Below are positions 34,154 to 44,076 of a stretch of DNA of 64,000 nucleotides, in pieces. The position numbers were made by a program, and so were the translations under genes. Below the pieces are notes generated by a model. The model did no database searches and was not told where the DNA came from. It saw only the letters and a program-made list of their open reading frames with translations. This DNA is from Thalassotalea psychrophila (GTDB taxonomy: Bacteria > Pseudomonadota > Gammaproteobacteria > Enterobacterales > Alteromonadaceae), in the NCBI RefSeq assembly GCF_031583595.1, contig NZ_CP134145.1:1488001-1552000 (forward strand), written 5' to 3'. Every line of letters starts with the position of its first letter. Position 1 is the first letter of the stretch.

Positions 34154-34265
34154 AGTATTTATTTGAAAAATCTCATCTTTTTTCTATCCTTATAGATAAT
34201 TACTGTGAAATCACCAATTAAAAGGTGAAGTTTAAACATAGAAAGTAAACGTCAAAGGGAATCTC

Positions 34266-35567
34266 ATGATAAATACCGTAAAACTATTACAACTAAGTGC
34301 GTTAACAATAGCTTTACTCGCCTCTCCATACTCTTTAGCAAAAGATGCGTCGACAAAAGAAAAGCCATATGACGATGATGAAGGTTACGGTGCGCCAGGT
34401 GAGTCTTCTGCACAATTAGAAGAAGATAATAAAGACAAATACCCACTTATTCGTATGCCTATTTTAGATCAAACAACCGAAGATCTACGCGCATGGAAAT
34501 CTCAGCTGTATAAAGACACTGGTTTTCAGTTTGGTATCGCTTATACGAGTATGATGCAAGAAGTCGTAGATCCAGATATTAATGCCAATACTGCGGGCTC
34601 TGGTATTTTAAGGTTTACCGGTAAATGGGAACTTGTAGATCGAGGCGGTAAAAATCCTGGGGCTTTAGTTATTGGCCTTGATCATAGACACAAATATGGC
34701 GACACAGCACCAGCTTCACTCGGTGGTGAGTTTGGTTATTTAAGCCAAACAGCTATGTTATTTAGTGATACTGATGATTTAATTGGCGATTTGAAGTGGA
34801 CACAAGCATTATTTGATGGCAATGGTGGTATGGTTATTGGTCGCTATGATCCAAATGATTACCATAATGTATTAGGTTACGCATCACCTTGGACAGGTTT
34901 TTCGAACCTGGATAACCTGATTAATATGACCATTGCAGCGCCAGACTGGAGTTGGGGAGTTGGTTTTGGTGGCTGGTTAAATGACTCTTATTATGCTTTA
35001 GGTGGTGTCAATGATGCCAATGGCTTTGCAACAGATGATTTAGAGTTTTTTGAAGAGGGCATGGATGAGCTTTATAAATATGCTGAATTTGGCTGGTCAC
35101 CCACTCGAGATGAGCGATACTTTAAAAACTTTCACATAACACTATGGCAAGTCGATGAGCGTAAAGTAAAAGGTGAAGACTCTGATTCTTACGGTGTGGT
35201 ATTTGGCTTTAATTGGACGTGGAACATGGAGTGGATGATATTTAGCCAGCTAGGCTTCTCTGATGCAGATTCCGCAAATGATGTGCAATTGTATGAGCAA
35301 GAGGTAAATGTTGGCTTTATTAAGTACTTTGAAGATCGCTCTGACTTATTTGGTATGGCGGTAAATCACGGTAAAATCATCGAGCCGTTATACGATGTAG
35401 GTTTTGCTACTAATGAATATACCACGACCTTTGAAACTTTTTACCGTTTTCAGTTGGCTGAAACAGTACAAATAACACCAAACTTTCAGTACATTATTGA
35501 TCCACACACTAACGCCGAAGATGACAGTGCGTTTGTCGCAAGTGTAAGGTTTCGTATTACGCTTTAA
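34266..35567 (+). CDS. OprB-like porin, second copy
   Basis: 433 residues; signal peptide ends near SLAKDAS; AAAGGGAA is upstream. It is a barrel protein of the same family as 19240-20454, with the shared phrase ASPWTGFSNLDNL, the HRHKYGD loop and a terminal strand ending VASVRFRITL. Residues 25-60 form an acidic stretch (DDDEGYGAPGESS). Presence of two family members within 15 kb suggests that they serve the same or similar compounds. It lies between AraC genes and a convergent MFS gene. Confidence 0.82.
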   Translation: MINTVKLLQLSALTIALLASPYSLAKDASTKEKPYDDDEGYGAPGESSAQLEEDNKDKYPLIRMPILDQTTEDLRAWKSQLYKDTGFQFGIAYTSMMQEVVDPDINANTAGSGILRFTGKWELVDRGGKNPGALVIGLDHRHKYGDTAPASLGGEFGYLSQTAMLFSDTDDLIGDLKWTQALFDGNGGMVIGRYDPNDYHNVLGYASPWTGFSNLDNLINMTIAAPDWSWGVGFGGWLNDSYYALGGVNDANGFATDDLEFFEEGMDELYKYAEFGWSPTRDERYFKNFHITLWQVDERKVKGEDSDSYGVVFGFNWTWNMEWMIFSQLGFSDADSANDVQLYEQEVNVGFIKYFEDRSDLFGMAVNHGKIIEPLYDVGFATNEYTTTFETFYRFQLAETVQITPNFQYIIDPHTNAEDDSAFVASVRFRITL

Positions 35568-35592
35568 TCTAACTAGGTATGACACTGAGTTA

Positions 35593-35617
35593 AATGCCGG
35601 TTTTTATAACCGGCATT
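35593..35617. terminator. Hairpin between convergent porin and MFS genes
   Basis: AATGCCGGTT (35593-35602) pairs perfectly with AACCGGCATT (35608-35617). It overlaps the MFS stop codon and most likely terminates the porin transcript. Confidence 0.7.
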
Positions 35618-36890
35618 AATCGATTATTTTTTTACCCGTCCCGTAAATCATAAACACTAACGCACCACTTATACTGATCACAGCTGCCAGTATAAACGCT
35701 GAATTATAACTATTGGTCACATCAACTATCCAGCCGGTAACTGCAACGGCCAATATGCCAGGTAAGGTAGCTGCGGTATTAACCACCCCAAACAGTGATT
35801 CTGAGTGTTTTGGAGCAATGTCCATGGGATTAACTGTATATCCCGAATAACAAAAGGATAATGCTCCTAAGGCACCGCAGGTACAAAGTACCGCCATTAT
35901 GGGGGCTGTTACATATAACGCGATAAACAAGAATAGAGCAGAGCCCAGTAAACCGATACTTTGAACTAGCTTGCGCGTAAAACCAACTGACTTCCCTGAT
36001 TTAATGAGTTTGTCAGAGACGATACCTGCGACATTCATCATTATTATCATGGTTAACCAAGGTGCTGCTGACGAAAGGCCTGCCTGGGTAATGCTAAAAC
36101 CATGAACATCGGCAAAATAGCTTGGTAACCAAGCAAGAAACAAATATAGCGTCCATTGTGTGGTAAATGCGGTATAAAATAATGCCCAAACAGGAGCTTT
36201 GTTGAAAAATTGTTTCCACGGCACTGCCTGGTGTTGCTTAATTTCTTCTTTTTCTGAGTATATTAACGCGAGTTCTTCTTGGCAAATATTAGGATCATCC
36301 TTGGGTTTTGAGTAGGCGAATAATAGCCAAAATATAATCCAGATAAAGCCCAATGAACCAAATATATAAAACACCATGGTCCAGTCATAATGGTTAATGA
36401 TCCAACCAGAAGCGATAAGACCTACAATAGTGCCTAATGGCGCACCACTAGAGAAGATAGTTATTGTTCTCGCTTGTTCAGATTTTGGTACCCAATGTTT
36501 AAATAAAGAATATGCTGACGGTACGCTGGCGCCTTCTCCTAATCCAAGCAATATGCGACCTAGTATTAGCATAGGCAGTGACGCCATTGCTAAAATCGGA
36601 GTTAATATCGTGAATATTGACCAAAATATAACGGCGCTGCCTAAAACTATTTTGCCGCCAAACTTACTGGCTAACACTCCCCCAACAATTTGCATCAGCA
36701 TATAGCCAATAAAAAATGAGGCTAAAACCATGCCTTTTACCGTATCACTCCAACCAAACTCAGCTTGCATTGGCAAGATAGCAACAGAAATATTCACCCT
36801 GTCGATAAAACAAATAAATAACGCAAACGTACACAAAATTGTAATGTTGTAACGCTGTTGCCAGTGGGTAAATAAAGAAAAGTTAAACAT
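35616..36890 (-). CDS. MFS transporter, anion:cation symporter type
   Basis: 424 residues with about twelve membrane spans. The MFS signatures are visible: an early IDRVNISVAILPMQAEFGWS typical of the ACS (phthalate/hexuronate/tricarboxylate) group, GRILLGLGEGASVPSAYSL in the first half and DKLIKSGKSVGFTRKLVQSIG between halves. ACS carriers import organic anions with protons. The gene is followed 60 bases upstream by a MaoC-type gene on the same strand, so the two may be one unit in the order maoC-like, MFS. The likely substrate is an organic acid. Confidence 0.92.
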   Translation of the reverse strand: MFNFSLFTHWQQRYNITILCTFALFICFIDRVNISVAILPMQAEFGWSDTVKGMVLASFFIGYMLMQIVGGVLASKFGGKIVLGSAVIFWSIFTILTPILAMASLPMLILGRILLGLGEGASVPSAYSLFKHWVPKSEQARTITIFSSGAPLGTIVGLIASGWIINHYDWTMVFYIFGSLGFIWIIFWLLFAYSKPKDDPNICQEELALIYSEKEEIKQHQAVPWKQFFNKAPVWALFYTAFTTQWTLYLFLAWLPSYFADVHGFSITQAGLSSAAPWLTMIIMMNVAGIVSDKLIKSGKSVGFTRKLVQSIGLLGSALFLFIALYVTAPIMAVLCTCGALGALSFCYSGYTVNPMDIAPKHSESLFGVVNTAATLPGILAVAVTGWIVDVTNSYNSAFILAAVISISGALVFMIYGTGKKIID

Positions 36891-36949
36891 AAAGCAATGA
36901 TCTTGGTTTGGTAAATGAAGTGATAATTAGGTGCTTATTTAGAAGCACT

Positions 36950-37369
36950 TTAATCTAATAACAATACTTTCATTGTTGCTGAAATTAATAGTTTGTCAGA
37001 ACTATCAGTCATTTGGCCTTCTAAATATGCTAGATGACCTTTTAATTTTGTTTTATGCTCGATGAGGGTTGTTGTCCACGTGATCGTTAACTGCTCATTA
37101 GGTAGTACAGCCTTATGAAATCTATAACTACAATCTAGCCCCATAAATGGTCCCGAATGTTGAAATTTTTGGGTAAGGGCACCGCCACACAAACCAGATG
37201 TATGAGCACCACTTGCGATTATTCCTGCATAACCTGCTTTAATTGCTTCATCATGGTTGAAGTGAATAGGGTTAGTATCACCCAGCGCACTTGCACCATT
37301 GGCAATATCTTCTATCGTTAGACGTAACTGCTTGATAATAGTATCGCCAATATAAGTTTTGGTAGTCAT
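36950..37369 (-). CDS. MaoC-type hotdog dehydratase
   Basis: 139 residues, one hotdog domain. The MaoC/R-hydratase pattern is visible: GDTNPIHFNHDEAIKAGYAG and IIASGAHTSGLCGGAL, with Asp and His at the usual dehydratase positions (D in GDTNPIH and the His following). Such enzymes hydrate 2-enoyl-CoA or dehydrate 3-hydroxyacyl-CoA. It lies upstream of the MFS gene on the same strand. A second hotdog protein is encoded at 38801. Confidence 0.88.
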   Translation of the reverse strand: MTTKTYIGDTIIKQLRLTIEDIANGASALGDTNPIHFNHDEAIKAGYAGIIASGAHTSGLCGGALTQKFQHSGPFMGLDCSYRFHKAVLPNEQLTITWTTTLIEHKTKLKGHLAYLEGQMTDSSDKLLISATMKVLLLD

Positions 37370-37666
37370 AATTTACTGAACTCTCGATCCTTTGCTATAA
37401 AAGCGCATTAATGAGCTTAACTCAATAGTATCTTGTTTTGTAAACTATGCAAGTAAATAAAGTAATAGGATTGTTAAAGTCTACATAGGCTGTCGTTGTG
37501 TGGGGTGGCGTATAGTTGTGATGAATACTTAATTTAGGTTTTTGTTGATTAAGTTTCTTTAGTGAGTTAGGCTCAGTTGGTGTTTGGGGTAGCTGTTATA
37601 ACAAATATAAAAATAAATTCAGCTTATCTTATAGAGTGAACAATAAAGAAGTTAAACGAGGTCATA

Positions 37667-38785
37667 GTGTCAAAATCTTTTTTCGTAAGAGTTATGCTAA
37701 TCCCTGCTGCTGTTTGGTTGTCGGTATTTTTTGGCGGTTCGATGGGATCAGGTATAGAGTTGATTCAATACGTAACTATTAATGGGCCTATTGGCGGGTT
37801 AATTGCAATAGCAACAATCGCAGTTGTTGTTGGTTTTGTTATGTATTTGTGTTTTGAAATAGCTAGACAAAATAAAGCTTACGATTATCGTGAATTTAGT
37901 AAGATCATTTTAGGTAAGGGGTGGTGGTTATATGAAATCGTCATTTTGATTTCTATGATCATTGTTATTGCAATTTCTTCGACAGCAGCAGGCACTGTCA
38001 TTGGTAAACACCTCGATGCAAATATATATATCGGTCAAACTATCTTGCTCGCAGTTGTTATTTTTTTCACCTATAAAGGGCGTGAATTTATTGAAAAGAG
38101 TATGGCTGTAGCTTCAGTAAGCTTACTTGTAGTGTTGAGTATTGTTGTTGGATATGTATTTTTTAATTTAGGTGACGTTACCGCCGCCAATTTTTCTAAA
38201 GATAACGTATCAGTTGCACCCGTTGGCGTCGCTTTCCAATACGCATTAGTAAACATTTCATTTTTTCCTTTGTTATTATTTGGCGCACGTCAGTTAGCTA
38301 CAAGTAAAGAATCATTAGTTGCCTCTATCAGTGCCGCTGTGGTTGGAGTGTTACCGTTATTAGCCTTACATTATGCATTTGTGTCACATTACCCTGAAAT
38401 AATCAGTAATGGTGCTGATGTGCCAGTGTACTGGTTATTAGAAACCTTAAATTCAGCTTGGTTAATTGATGTATATGTCGTTATTTTATTTGTTCTTATC
38501 ACGCAAACAGGTGTTGGCATGATGCAGGGGTTTGTAGAACGTTTAGATAGTTATATGCAAAAATCGAAAGGTAAAAAAATGACACCGCTGCAGCATTCAG
38601 CAAGTGCTGGTTTTATGGTAGTGTTAAGTTTAATTTTGTCTAGTATGGGCATTGTAGCTTTAATACTTGCAGGTTATTCATTTTTGTTTATGAGCTTTAT
38701 TGCTGTATTTTTTATTCCTTTAATCACTGTAGGTGTATATAAGTTAGTAAAAGGTAAATCAACTACTGTAGTAAATGAGTTTTAA
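37667..38785 (+). CDS. YkvI-like membrane carrier
   Basis: 372 residues from a GTG start after GAGG. About ten hydrophobic spans; the N-terminus (WLSVFFGGSMGSGIELIQY) and overall layout resemble the YkvI family of the amino acid/polyamine/organocation superfamily. The substrate is not known. It lies 15 bases before a MaoC-type gene, so transport and CoA-ester metabolism are linked here. No signal of a periplasmic partner is seen. Confidence 0.82.
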   Translation: MSKSFFVRVMLIPAAVWLSVFFGGSMGSGIELIQYVTINGPIGGLIAIATIAVVVGFVMYLCFEIARQNKAYDYREFSKIILGKGWWLYEIVILISMIIVIAISSTAAGTVIGKHLDANIYIGQTILLAVVIFFTYKGREFIEKSMAVASVSLLVVLSIVVGYVFFNLGDVTAANFSKDNVSVAPVGVAFQYALVNISFFPLLLFGARQLATSKESLVASISAAVVGVLPLLALHYAFVSHYPEIISNGADVPVYWLLETLNSAWLIDVYVVILFVLITQTGVGMMQGFVERLDSYMQKSKGKKMTPLQHSASAGFMVVLSLILSSMGIVALILAGYSFLFMSFIAVFFIPLITVGVYKLVKGKSTTVVNEF

Positions 38786-38800
38786 TTTTAAGAAAATATT

Positions 38801-39262
38801 ATGTCAGAAAAAATTCAACTAAACGGTATCGGGTCTTTATCCGCCTATGAAGGTAAAGAGCTATTTACCTCAAAGCCATTGCATGTAACCGCCACTATGA
38901 TTCAAGATTTTTGTCGTAGTGTTAATCAAATGGACTGGTTTCATTTTGATGAAGAGCGTTGTAAGGCTTCACCGTTCGGAGCCGTTGTTGCGCCGGGCAT
39001 GTACACTATGTCATTGCTGCATTCGGTTTACTTTGACCATGTAGAACTTCATAACATGAAGGCACTGTTTTTAGGCACCGATAGGTTTCGCATTCTAAAG
39101 CCGGTAAAAGCTGGTGATTCAATTGTGCTTAAATTTAATGTCGATAAAATTGAACAGCGTAAAGAAGGCATTGCCGTACATTATGATTTTACCTGGACCG
39201 TAGCAGGAGATGAACAACCTGTGACGCTGGGTAATTTCATTGTTCGTTACTGGCCTTTATAA
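38801..39262 (+). CDS. MaoC-like hotdog protein
   Basis: 153 residues. The hotdog fold is indicated by the pattern VNQMDWFHFDEERCKASPFG and VVAPGMYTMSLLHSVYF, which corresponds to the MaoC active-site segment. The usual D-x-x-P-x-H becomes QMDWFHF: the Asp is there but the Pro is replaced, and the His is followed by Phe. It may be a dehydratase of a variant type or a thioesterase-like protein. It is co-transcribed with the YkvI-like carrier (15-base gap). Confidence 0.82.
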   Translation: MSEKIQLNGIGSLSAYEGKELFTSKPLHVTATMIQDFCRSVNQMDWFHFDEERCKASPFGAVVAPGMYTMSLLHSVYFDHVELHNMKALFLGTDRFRILKPVKAGDSIVLKFNVDKIEQRKEGIAVHYDFTWTVAGDEQPVTLGNFIVRYWPL

Positions 39263-39442
39263 AATAAATCTCTATTCATATTATCGAATAAAACAGGCAT
39301 CTATTGATGCCTGTTTCTATTTTAGTTACCAAACATCCATACTTATCCTTAGTCTTCAACTATTTATCACCTTAAGATAAGTTATTTAACCGTTAATGAA
39401 CGTAGTATGGTTTTTACAATAATTTAATATATTAAGCTCATC

Positions 39443-41797
39443 ATGTCAGCCAAAAAGCGCAATAGTTCAACACCAACATCGTTAACACCTACCTGTTCGC
39501 ATTGGGGCAACTACTTAGTTGAGTCAGATGGCGAACAAATACTTTCAATAAAAAATTATGCTGTAGATAAAGAGCCTACGCCAATAGGTCAATCATTGAA
39601 TGATGCGTTAGATAACGGCGCTCGAATTCCACAACCTATGGTACGTGAAGGATATTTAAAGCATGGTGTTAACAGTGATGGCAGTGGCCGAGGTAAAGAA
39701 AAATTTGTACCTGTTAGCTGGGAAGTAGCGTTAGATTTAGCGGCAAAAGCCATCGATGACACCAAAACTAATTATGGAAAAGATGCAATTTATGGCAGCT
39801 CTTATGGCTGGGCCAGTGCAGGGCGGTTCCATCATGCACAAAGTCAAATTCATCGATTTTTAGCAAAATGCGGAGGCTATGTAGATTCATTAAATACTTA
39901 CTCATCTGCAGCCGCTGAAGTGATCATGAATCACATTACTGGTATTCCATTTCTATTATTGGTGCGTGAAGCGCCAAGTCCACAAGAAATTGCCAAGCAT
40001 TCTAAAAACTTTGTGCTTTTTGGCGGCGCCGCAATTAAAAACTCTCAAGTTAATGCCGGCGGCATTGGTGCGCACAGCGCCGTTGAACAGTTAAAACAAC
40101 TCAAAGACGCTGACGTTAACGTGGTTAATATTAGCCCAATTCGTGATGATGTTATTGATGAGGTTGGGGCTAAATGGCTGGCATTACGACCAAACACCGA
40201 TGTTGCGTTAATGCTTGGGCTGGCTCATACCATAGCAGTAAACAATTTACATGATACGGAGTTTTTAGATAAATATACCGTTGGTTTTGAACAGTTTTTG
40301 CCGTATTTACTTGGTGACAGTGATGGCCAAGCTAAAGATGCGGCTTGGGCGGCAAATATTTGTGATGTTAATGAGCAAGAAATTATTAACTTAGCTTTAG
40401 AACTTGGTAATGCACCAAGTGTGTTAAGCATAAGTTGGTCATTACAACGGCAAGAATTTGGTGAGCAAACTTATTGGATGTTTACCACCCTTGCGGCCAT
40501 GCTTGGCCATATTGGTAAGGTTGGAGCCGGCGTTGGTTATGGCTATGGTTGTATTCATAATATGGGCTTTGGTGGTCGTAAAGTACCAACCTATAAAATG
40601 GGCGCATTTGGCATGGAAATCGGCGAACGTCCAGCGTTAGGTGATAAAAAATTTATACCCGTCGCTCGCCATACCGACATGCTGAATAACCCGGGAGGTA
40701 AGTATCAATATAATGGCATGGATTTAACTTATCCTGACATTAAATTGATATATTGGGCGGGCGGTAATCCATTTCATCACCACCAAGATCTTGATGAACT
40801 AGCTAAAGCCTGGTCAAAACCCGACACCATAATAGTTAATGAAGCATTTTGGACGGCAACAGCAAGGCATGCAGATATTGTATTTCCATGTACCACAATG
40901 TTAGAACGAAATGATCTCGGTGGTAGCAGTTACGATGCGTTTATTTCCCCTATGCGTCAAGCCGTTAAGCCCTATCAGCAGTCGCGTTCAGACTTTGATA
41001 TCTTTTCAGACTTAGCTCAGCGCTTGGGCTTTGAAGATGAGTTTACCGGTGGTAAAACTGAAATGCAGTGGGTAGAGCAGCTATACAATACTACCCGTGA
41101 AAATGCTGCGAAAATTGATGTGAAATTGCCTGAATTTAATGATTTTTGGCAAGGTGAACAGTTTTATGTGGGCGACCAACTCGATGATATAGAATTCACC
41201 CTTGAGCGGTTTCGACGAGATCCTAATAAATATAAGCTCAGAACCCCATCGGGCAAAATTGAATTATTTTCAGAAAAAATTGCCAGCTTTAATTATGATG
41301 ATTGCCATGGTCATGCCAAATGGTATCAGCATGTTGAATGGTTAGGCGGCGAACGCGCGGCTAAATACCCATTGCATCTTGTATCTAATCAACCGAAAAC
41401 TCGTTTGCACAGTCAATTTGATCACGCACGAACAAGTCGTGAAAATAAGATAAAAAACCGTGAACGTGCACGTATGAATAGCGCAGAAGCCAATAAACGA
41501 AATATTCAAGATGGCGATATTATTCGCTTGTTTAACGACCGAGGCGCATGTTTAGCGGGTATTGAAATATCAAATGATATTCGTGATGGGGTAATCGAGT
41601 TACCAACTGGCGCGTGGTACGACCCACAAACGGTGGATGGTAAAAAGCTTGAAGCTCATGGCAACCCTAATGTGTTGACCAAAGATACAGGTACATCAAC
41701 ACTGGCGCAGGGGTGTAGCGCGCACAGCTGTTTAGTTGAGGTTGAAAAATATCAAGGTGAATTGCCAGAAGTTATCGTATTTAAACAACCTCAATAG
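39443..41797 (+). CDS. Cytoplasmic molybdopterin oxidoreductase, BisC/TorA/DMSO-reductase family
   Basis: 784 residues. The family is clear from CSHWGNYLVESDGEQILSI, YGSSYGWASAGRFHHAQSQ, NTYSSAAAEVIMNHITG (the Ser is the probable molybdenum ligand), WSLQRQEFGEQTYWM and LVSNQPKTRLHSQFDHA. No twin-arginine signal is present (start MSAKKRNSSTPTS), so it should be cytoplasmic like biotin sulfoxide reductase, whereas TorA is periplasmic. Members of this group reduce S- or N-oxides or do hydroxyl transfer. The substrate here is unknown. A Crp-type gene follows on the same strand. The Shine-Dalgarno is weak. Confidence 0.9.
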   Translation: MSAKKRNSSTPTSLTPTCSHWGNYLVESDGEQILSIKNYAVDKEPTPIGQSLNDALDNGARIPQPMVREGYLKHGVNSDGSGRGKEKFVPVSWEVALDLAAKAIDDTKTNYGKDAIYGSSYGWASAGRFHHAQSQIHRFLAKCGGYVDSLNTYSSAAAEVIMNHITGIPFLLLVREAPSPQEIAKHSKNFVLFGGAAIKNSQVNAGGIGAHSAVEQLKQLKDADVNVVNISPIRDDVIDEVGAKWLALRPNTDVALMLGLAHTIAVNNLHDTEFLDKYTVGFEQFLPYLLGDSDGQAKDAAWAANICDVNEQEIINLALELGNAPSVLSISWSLQRQEFGEQTYWMFTTLAAMLGHIGKVGAGVGYGYGCIHNMGFGGRKVPTYKMGAFGMEIGERPALGDKKFIPVARHTDMLNNPGGKYQYNGMDLTYPDIKLIYWAGGNPFHHHQDLDELAKAWSKPDTIIVNEAFWTATARHADIVFPCTTMLERNDLGGSSYDAFISPMRQAVKPYQQSRSDFDIFSDLAQRLGFEDEFTGGKTEMQWVEQLYNTTRENAAKIDVKLPEFNDFWQGEQFYVGDQLDDIEFTLERFRRDPNKYKLRTPSGKIELFSEKIASFNYDDCHGHAKWYQHVEWLGGERAAKYPLHLVSNQPKTRLHSQFDHARTSRENKIKNRERARMNSAEANKRNIQDGDIIRLFNDRGACLAGIEISNDIRDGVIELPTGAWYDPQTVDGKKLEAHGNPNVLTKDTGTSTLAQGCSAHSCLVEVEKYQGELPEVIVFKQPQ

Positions 41798-41815
41798 GGT
41801 TTAGGTTTTGTGAAA

Positions 41816-41847
41816 ATGTCTAGCTTGGACAATATCAAGCTAGACAT
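41816..41847 (+). terminator. Strong hairpin after the molybdoenzyme gene
   Basis: ATGTCTAGCTTG (41816-41827) pairs perfectly with CAAGCTAGACAT (41836-41847). There is no T run, so it may protect the mRNA 3' end or act as a Rho-dependent pause. Confidence 0.5.
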
Positions 41848-41897
41848 TGCAGCGGTTAAGTTTAATATTAGGTTTAAATACTAAAGAAAAAATTCAA

Positions 41898-42599
41898 ATG
41901 TCCTTAAATCAATTAGCAACAGATAGCATCTCAAATTCAATGTCGTGGCCTTGTGATTTAAGTAACGATTTTAAGCAGCAGTTATTACTTGGCTCAGTAA
42001 ATAAAAGTAGGCTAAAAACAGCAAGCTTTCATATTCTTGAAGCTGAAAGTTATGGGATGTTTTACATCAAAAAAGGCTGTTTGATGATGACTTCAACCAT
42101 ATATGGAGAGCATATCCCATTAACTAATTTATATGGCCCCGGTGACTGGTTATGTTATTCGCCTGTTATGGATGGGCAAAGTAGCTCTTTAATAGAACTA
42201 GAGCCACTCGAGTCATTAGAATATGTTTCTATATCCAAGCCGCATTTAAAGGCACTTTTTAAAGATTGTGCCGAATTATATAAGCTTTTGTTTCATATAA
42301 AATCGAAACGTTCAGATTCATTACTGCTCAACGCTATATTCCGCAACTCTTTGCCAATAACCGAAAATATTTTGTACGTATTAAGTAAAGTGTTATACAT
42401 ACAAAAACATCAACAGCTACACATAAATCAAAACCAGCTAGCTAAATTAACAGGTTTTACCCGTCCTAGAATAAACGAAGCTTTGCAAAAACTAGTCAAT
42501 GATAATGTAATAAGCATTAGTAGAGGCACGGTAACAATTCAAGATATCGAATTTTTAGAAGAAAAAGTTGCTGAGTTAGGCGAGCCTAAAAATAATTAA
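41898..42599 (+). CDS. Crp/Fnr-family regulator
   Basis: 233 residues from the ATG at 41898; a TTG-initiated extension to 41847 would run into the hairpin and is not used. The N-terminal cyclic-nucleotide-binding-like beta roll (GMFYIKKGCLMMTSTIYGEH, then LTNLYGPGDWLCYSPVM) and the C-terminal winged helix (NQLAKLTGFTRPRINEALQKLVNDN) are clear. The Cys cluster of Fnr is absent, so it is not an oxygen sensor of that type. It lies between the molybdoenzyme and the M19-like gene and could control either. Confidence 0.88.
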   Translation: MSLNQLATDSISNSMSWPCDLSNDFKQQLLLGSVNKSRLKTASFHILEAESYGMFYIKKGCLMMTSTIYGEHIPLTNLYGPGDWLCYSPVMDGQSSSLIELEPLESLEYVSISKPHLKALFKDCAELYKLLFHIKSKRSDSLLLNAIFRNSLPITENILYVLSKVLYIQKHQQLHINQNQLAKLTGFTRPRINEALQKLVNDNVISISRGTVTIQDIEFLEEKVAELGEPKNN

Positions 42600-42730
42600 A
42601 ATCATTTTATTCACACTTTTGTTCACTAATGTTCTGCAAGGAACTTTTCTTTAATTTCAATAATAGATAATAGCAACAAGTTGGTTGATGCAAGTGAGTA
42701 TTAACCTTTAATTCTGCTGAAGGAAATATT

Positions 42731-43906
42731 ATGAAATTTAAGACTTTATTGCTAAGTGCTGCTATCTCTATTGGTTGCTTAAATACTGCTGTTGCAGCTG
42801 ACTTATCTAAAGATTGGCCATCATCTAAAAAAGCAGATGATTTTGTAAAAAGCTCAATTGTACTTGATTTTTTTGCCGCGCCTTACGGTTTAGGATGGAC
42901 TGAACCTGAAGAGATGCACACTTACCTAGAGCGTGCTCATCAAGCGGGTATTACTGGTGTGTCAGCTACATTGTCGGCTTCTACCCAAGATTGGGAATAC
43001 TTTCAAAAAGAGCATGCCTTATGGCGAGACAATCTGTTAGATACAAAAGATAGATACATTTTTGTTAAGCATGTTGAAGATATTGAGCGTGCCCACAAAG
43101 AAGGCAAATATGCATTTATTTGGAACTCGCAAACATCAACTATCATTGATGGCGATCTGTCTAAAATAGCTACGTTACGAGAAATGGGCTTAGCGAGTAT
43201 GCAGCTTGTTTATAACTCGGTAAATAAAGCTGGTACTGGAGTTATAAGTGCGATTAAAAATGATGATGGTTTAACCGACTGGGGTAAACAGATCATTGAT
43301 GAAATGGTAAAACAAGGCATTGTAGTTGATTTAAGCCATACGGGATTACAAACTACCGAAGGTGTAATTGCTTATATGAGTAAAAAGCATCCGGGCGTAC
43401 CTGTGCTGTACACTCACTCAACACCTGCAGGCTTATATAATTGTCACCCACAAAAAATAATGACAGAAGGTCGCTTAGCACCTTGTTATCGAAATATTAC
43501 CGATCAACAAGCTGTAGCTGCTGCCAAAACCGGCGGTGTAGTTAGCCCTACATTTACCGAGTGGATGATGGATGGTGTTTTCCCTGATGATATCGCACCT
43601 TATCAAGCGGCTGACATGATTGATTATTATGTGAAACTCGTTGGCGTAGATCACGTTGGTATCGCAACTGATGACCAATTTGTGATGAAATATGTTATGT
43701 CTTTTGCTAAGAAAAACGCGCATGTATATCAAGACAATGGCTATATGTTTGATGCATTTGACCGTGGAGCAGCAGGAAGCGCAGAGCTGGCAAAAATATT
43801 ACCAGCCGTAGTTGATGTTTTATGGGAGCGAGGCTATACCAATGATGACTTACAAAAGATTTTTGGCGGTAATGTAATGCGAGTTTACAAGCAAGTCTGG
43901 AAGTAA
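42731..43906 (+). CDS. Secreted M19 (renal dipeptidase)-like protein with altered metal site
   Basis: 391 residues with signal peptide ending near NTAVAAD; GAAGGAAA precedes the ATG. The M19 fold is shown by VDLSHTGLQTTEGVI, VLYTHSTPAGLYNCHPQK, VVSPTFTEWMMDG, VGVDHVGIATDD and the end FGGNVMRVYKQVW. Two canonical features are missing: the N-terminal HxD ligand pair is replaced by VLDFFAAPYG, and the bridging Glu (VEG in human MDP) is Gln in WNSQTSTI. The two later His ligands are kept. So dipeptidase activity is doubtful. A paralogue with the same losses is at 60354. Known M19 enzymes cleave dipeptides, some with a D-residue. Confidence 0.85.
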   Translation: MKFKTLLLSAAISIGCLNTAVAADLSKDWPSSKKADDFVKSSIVLDFFAAPYGLGWTEPEEMHTYLERAHQAGITGVSATLSASTQDWEYFQKEHALWRDNLLDTKDRYIFVKHVEDIERAHKEGKYAFIWNSQTSTIIDGDLSKIATLREMGLASMQLVYNSVNKAGTGVISAIKNDDGLTDWGKQIIDEMVKQGIVVDLSHTGLQTTEGVIAYMSKKHPGVPVLYTHSTPAGLYNCHPQKIMTEGRLAPCYRNITDQQAVAAAKTGGVVSPTFTEWMMDGVFPDDIAPYQAADMIDYYVKLVGVDHVGIATDDQFVMKYVMSFAKKNAHVYQDNGYMFDAFDRGAAGSAELAKILPAVVDVLWERGYTNDDLQKIFGGNVMRVYKQVWK

Positions 43907-43941
43907 ATTTTAATCTCTTTTTGAAATTAACTTGCTGCATC

Positions 43942-43970
43942 CTGCCTTCAGCCCTCAGGTCTGAAGGCAG
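43942..43970. terminator. Hairpin after the M19-like gene
   Basis: CTGCCTTCAG (43942-43951) pairs perfectly with CTGAAGGCAG (43961-43970). It is followed by AAATAAATTTT rather than a T run, so a classical terminator is uncertain. Confidence 0.5.
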
Positions 43971-44076
43971 AAATAAATTTTGCCAGACAATTGATTTAGG
44001 ACGTTATCAAGCTTTCTATACATTCCTGAAGTAGAGCTCATTTGTTGTATATATGAGTTACTCAATGAACAGAACA

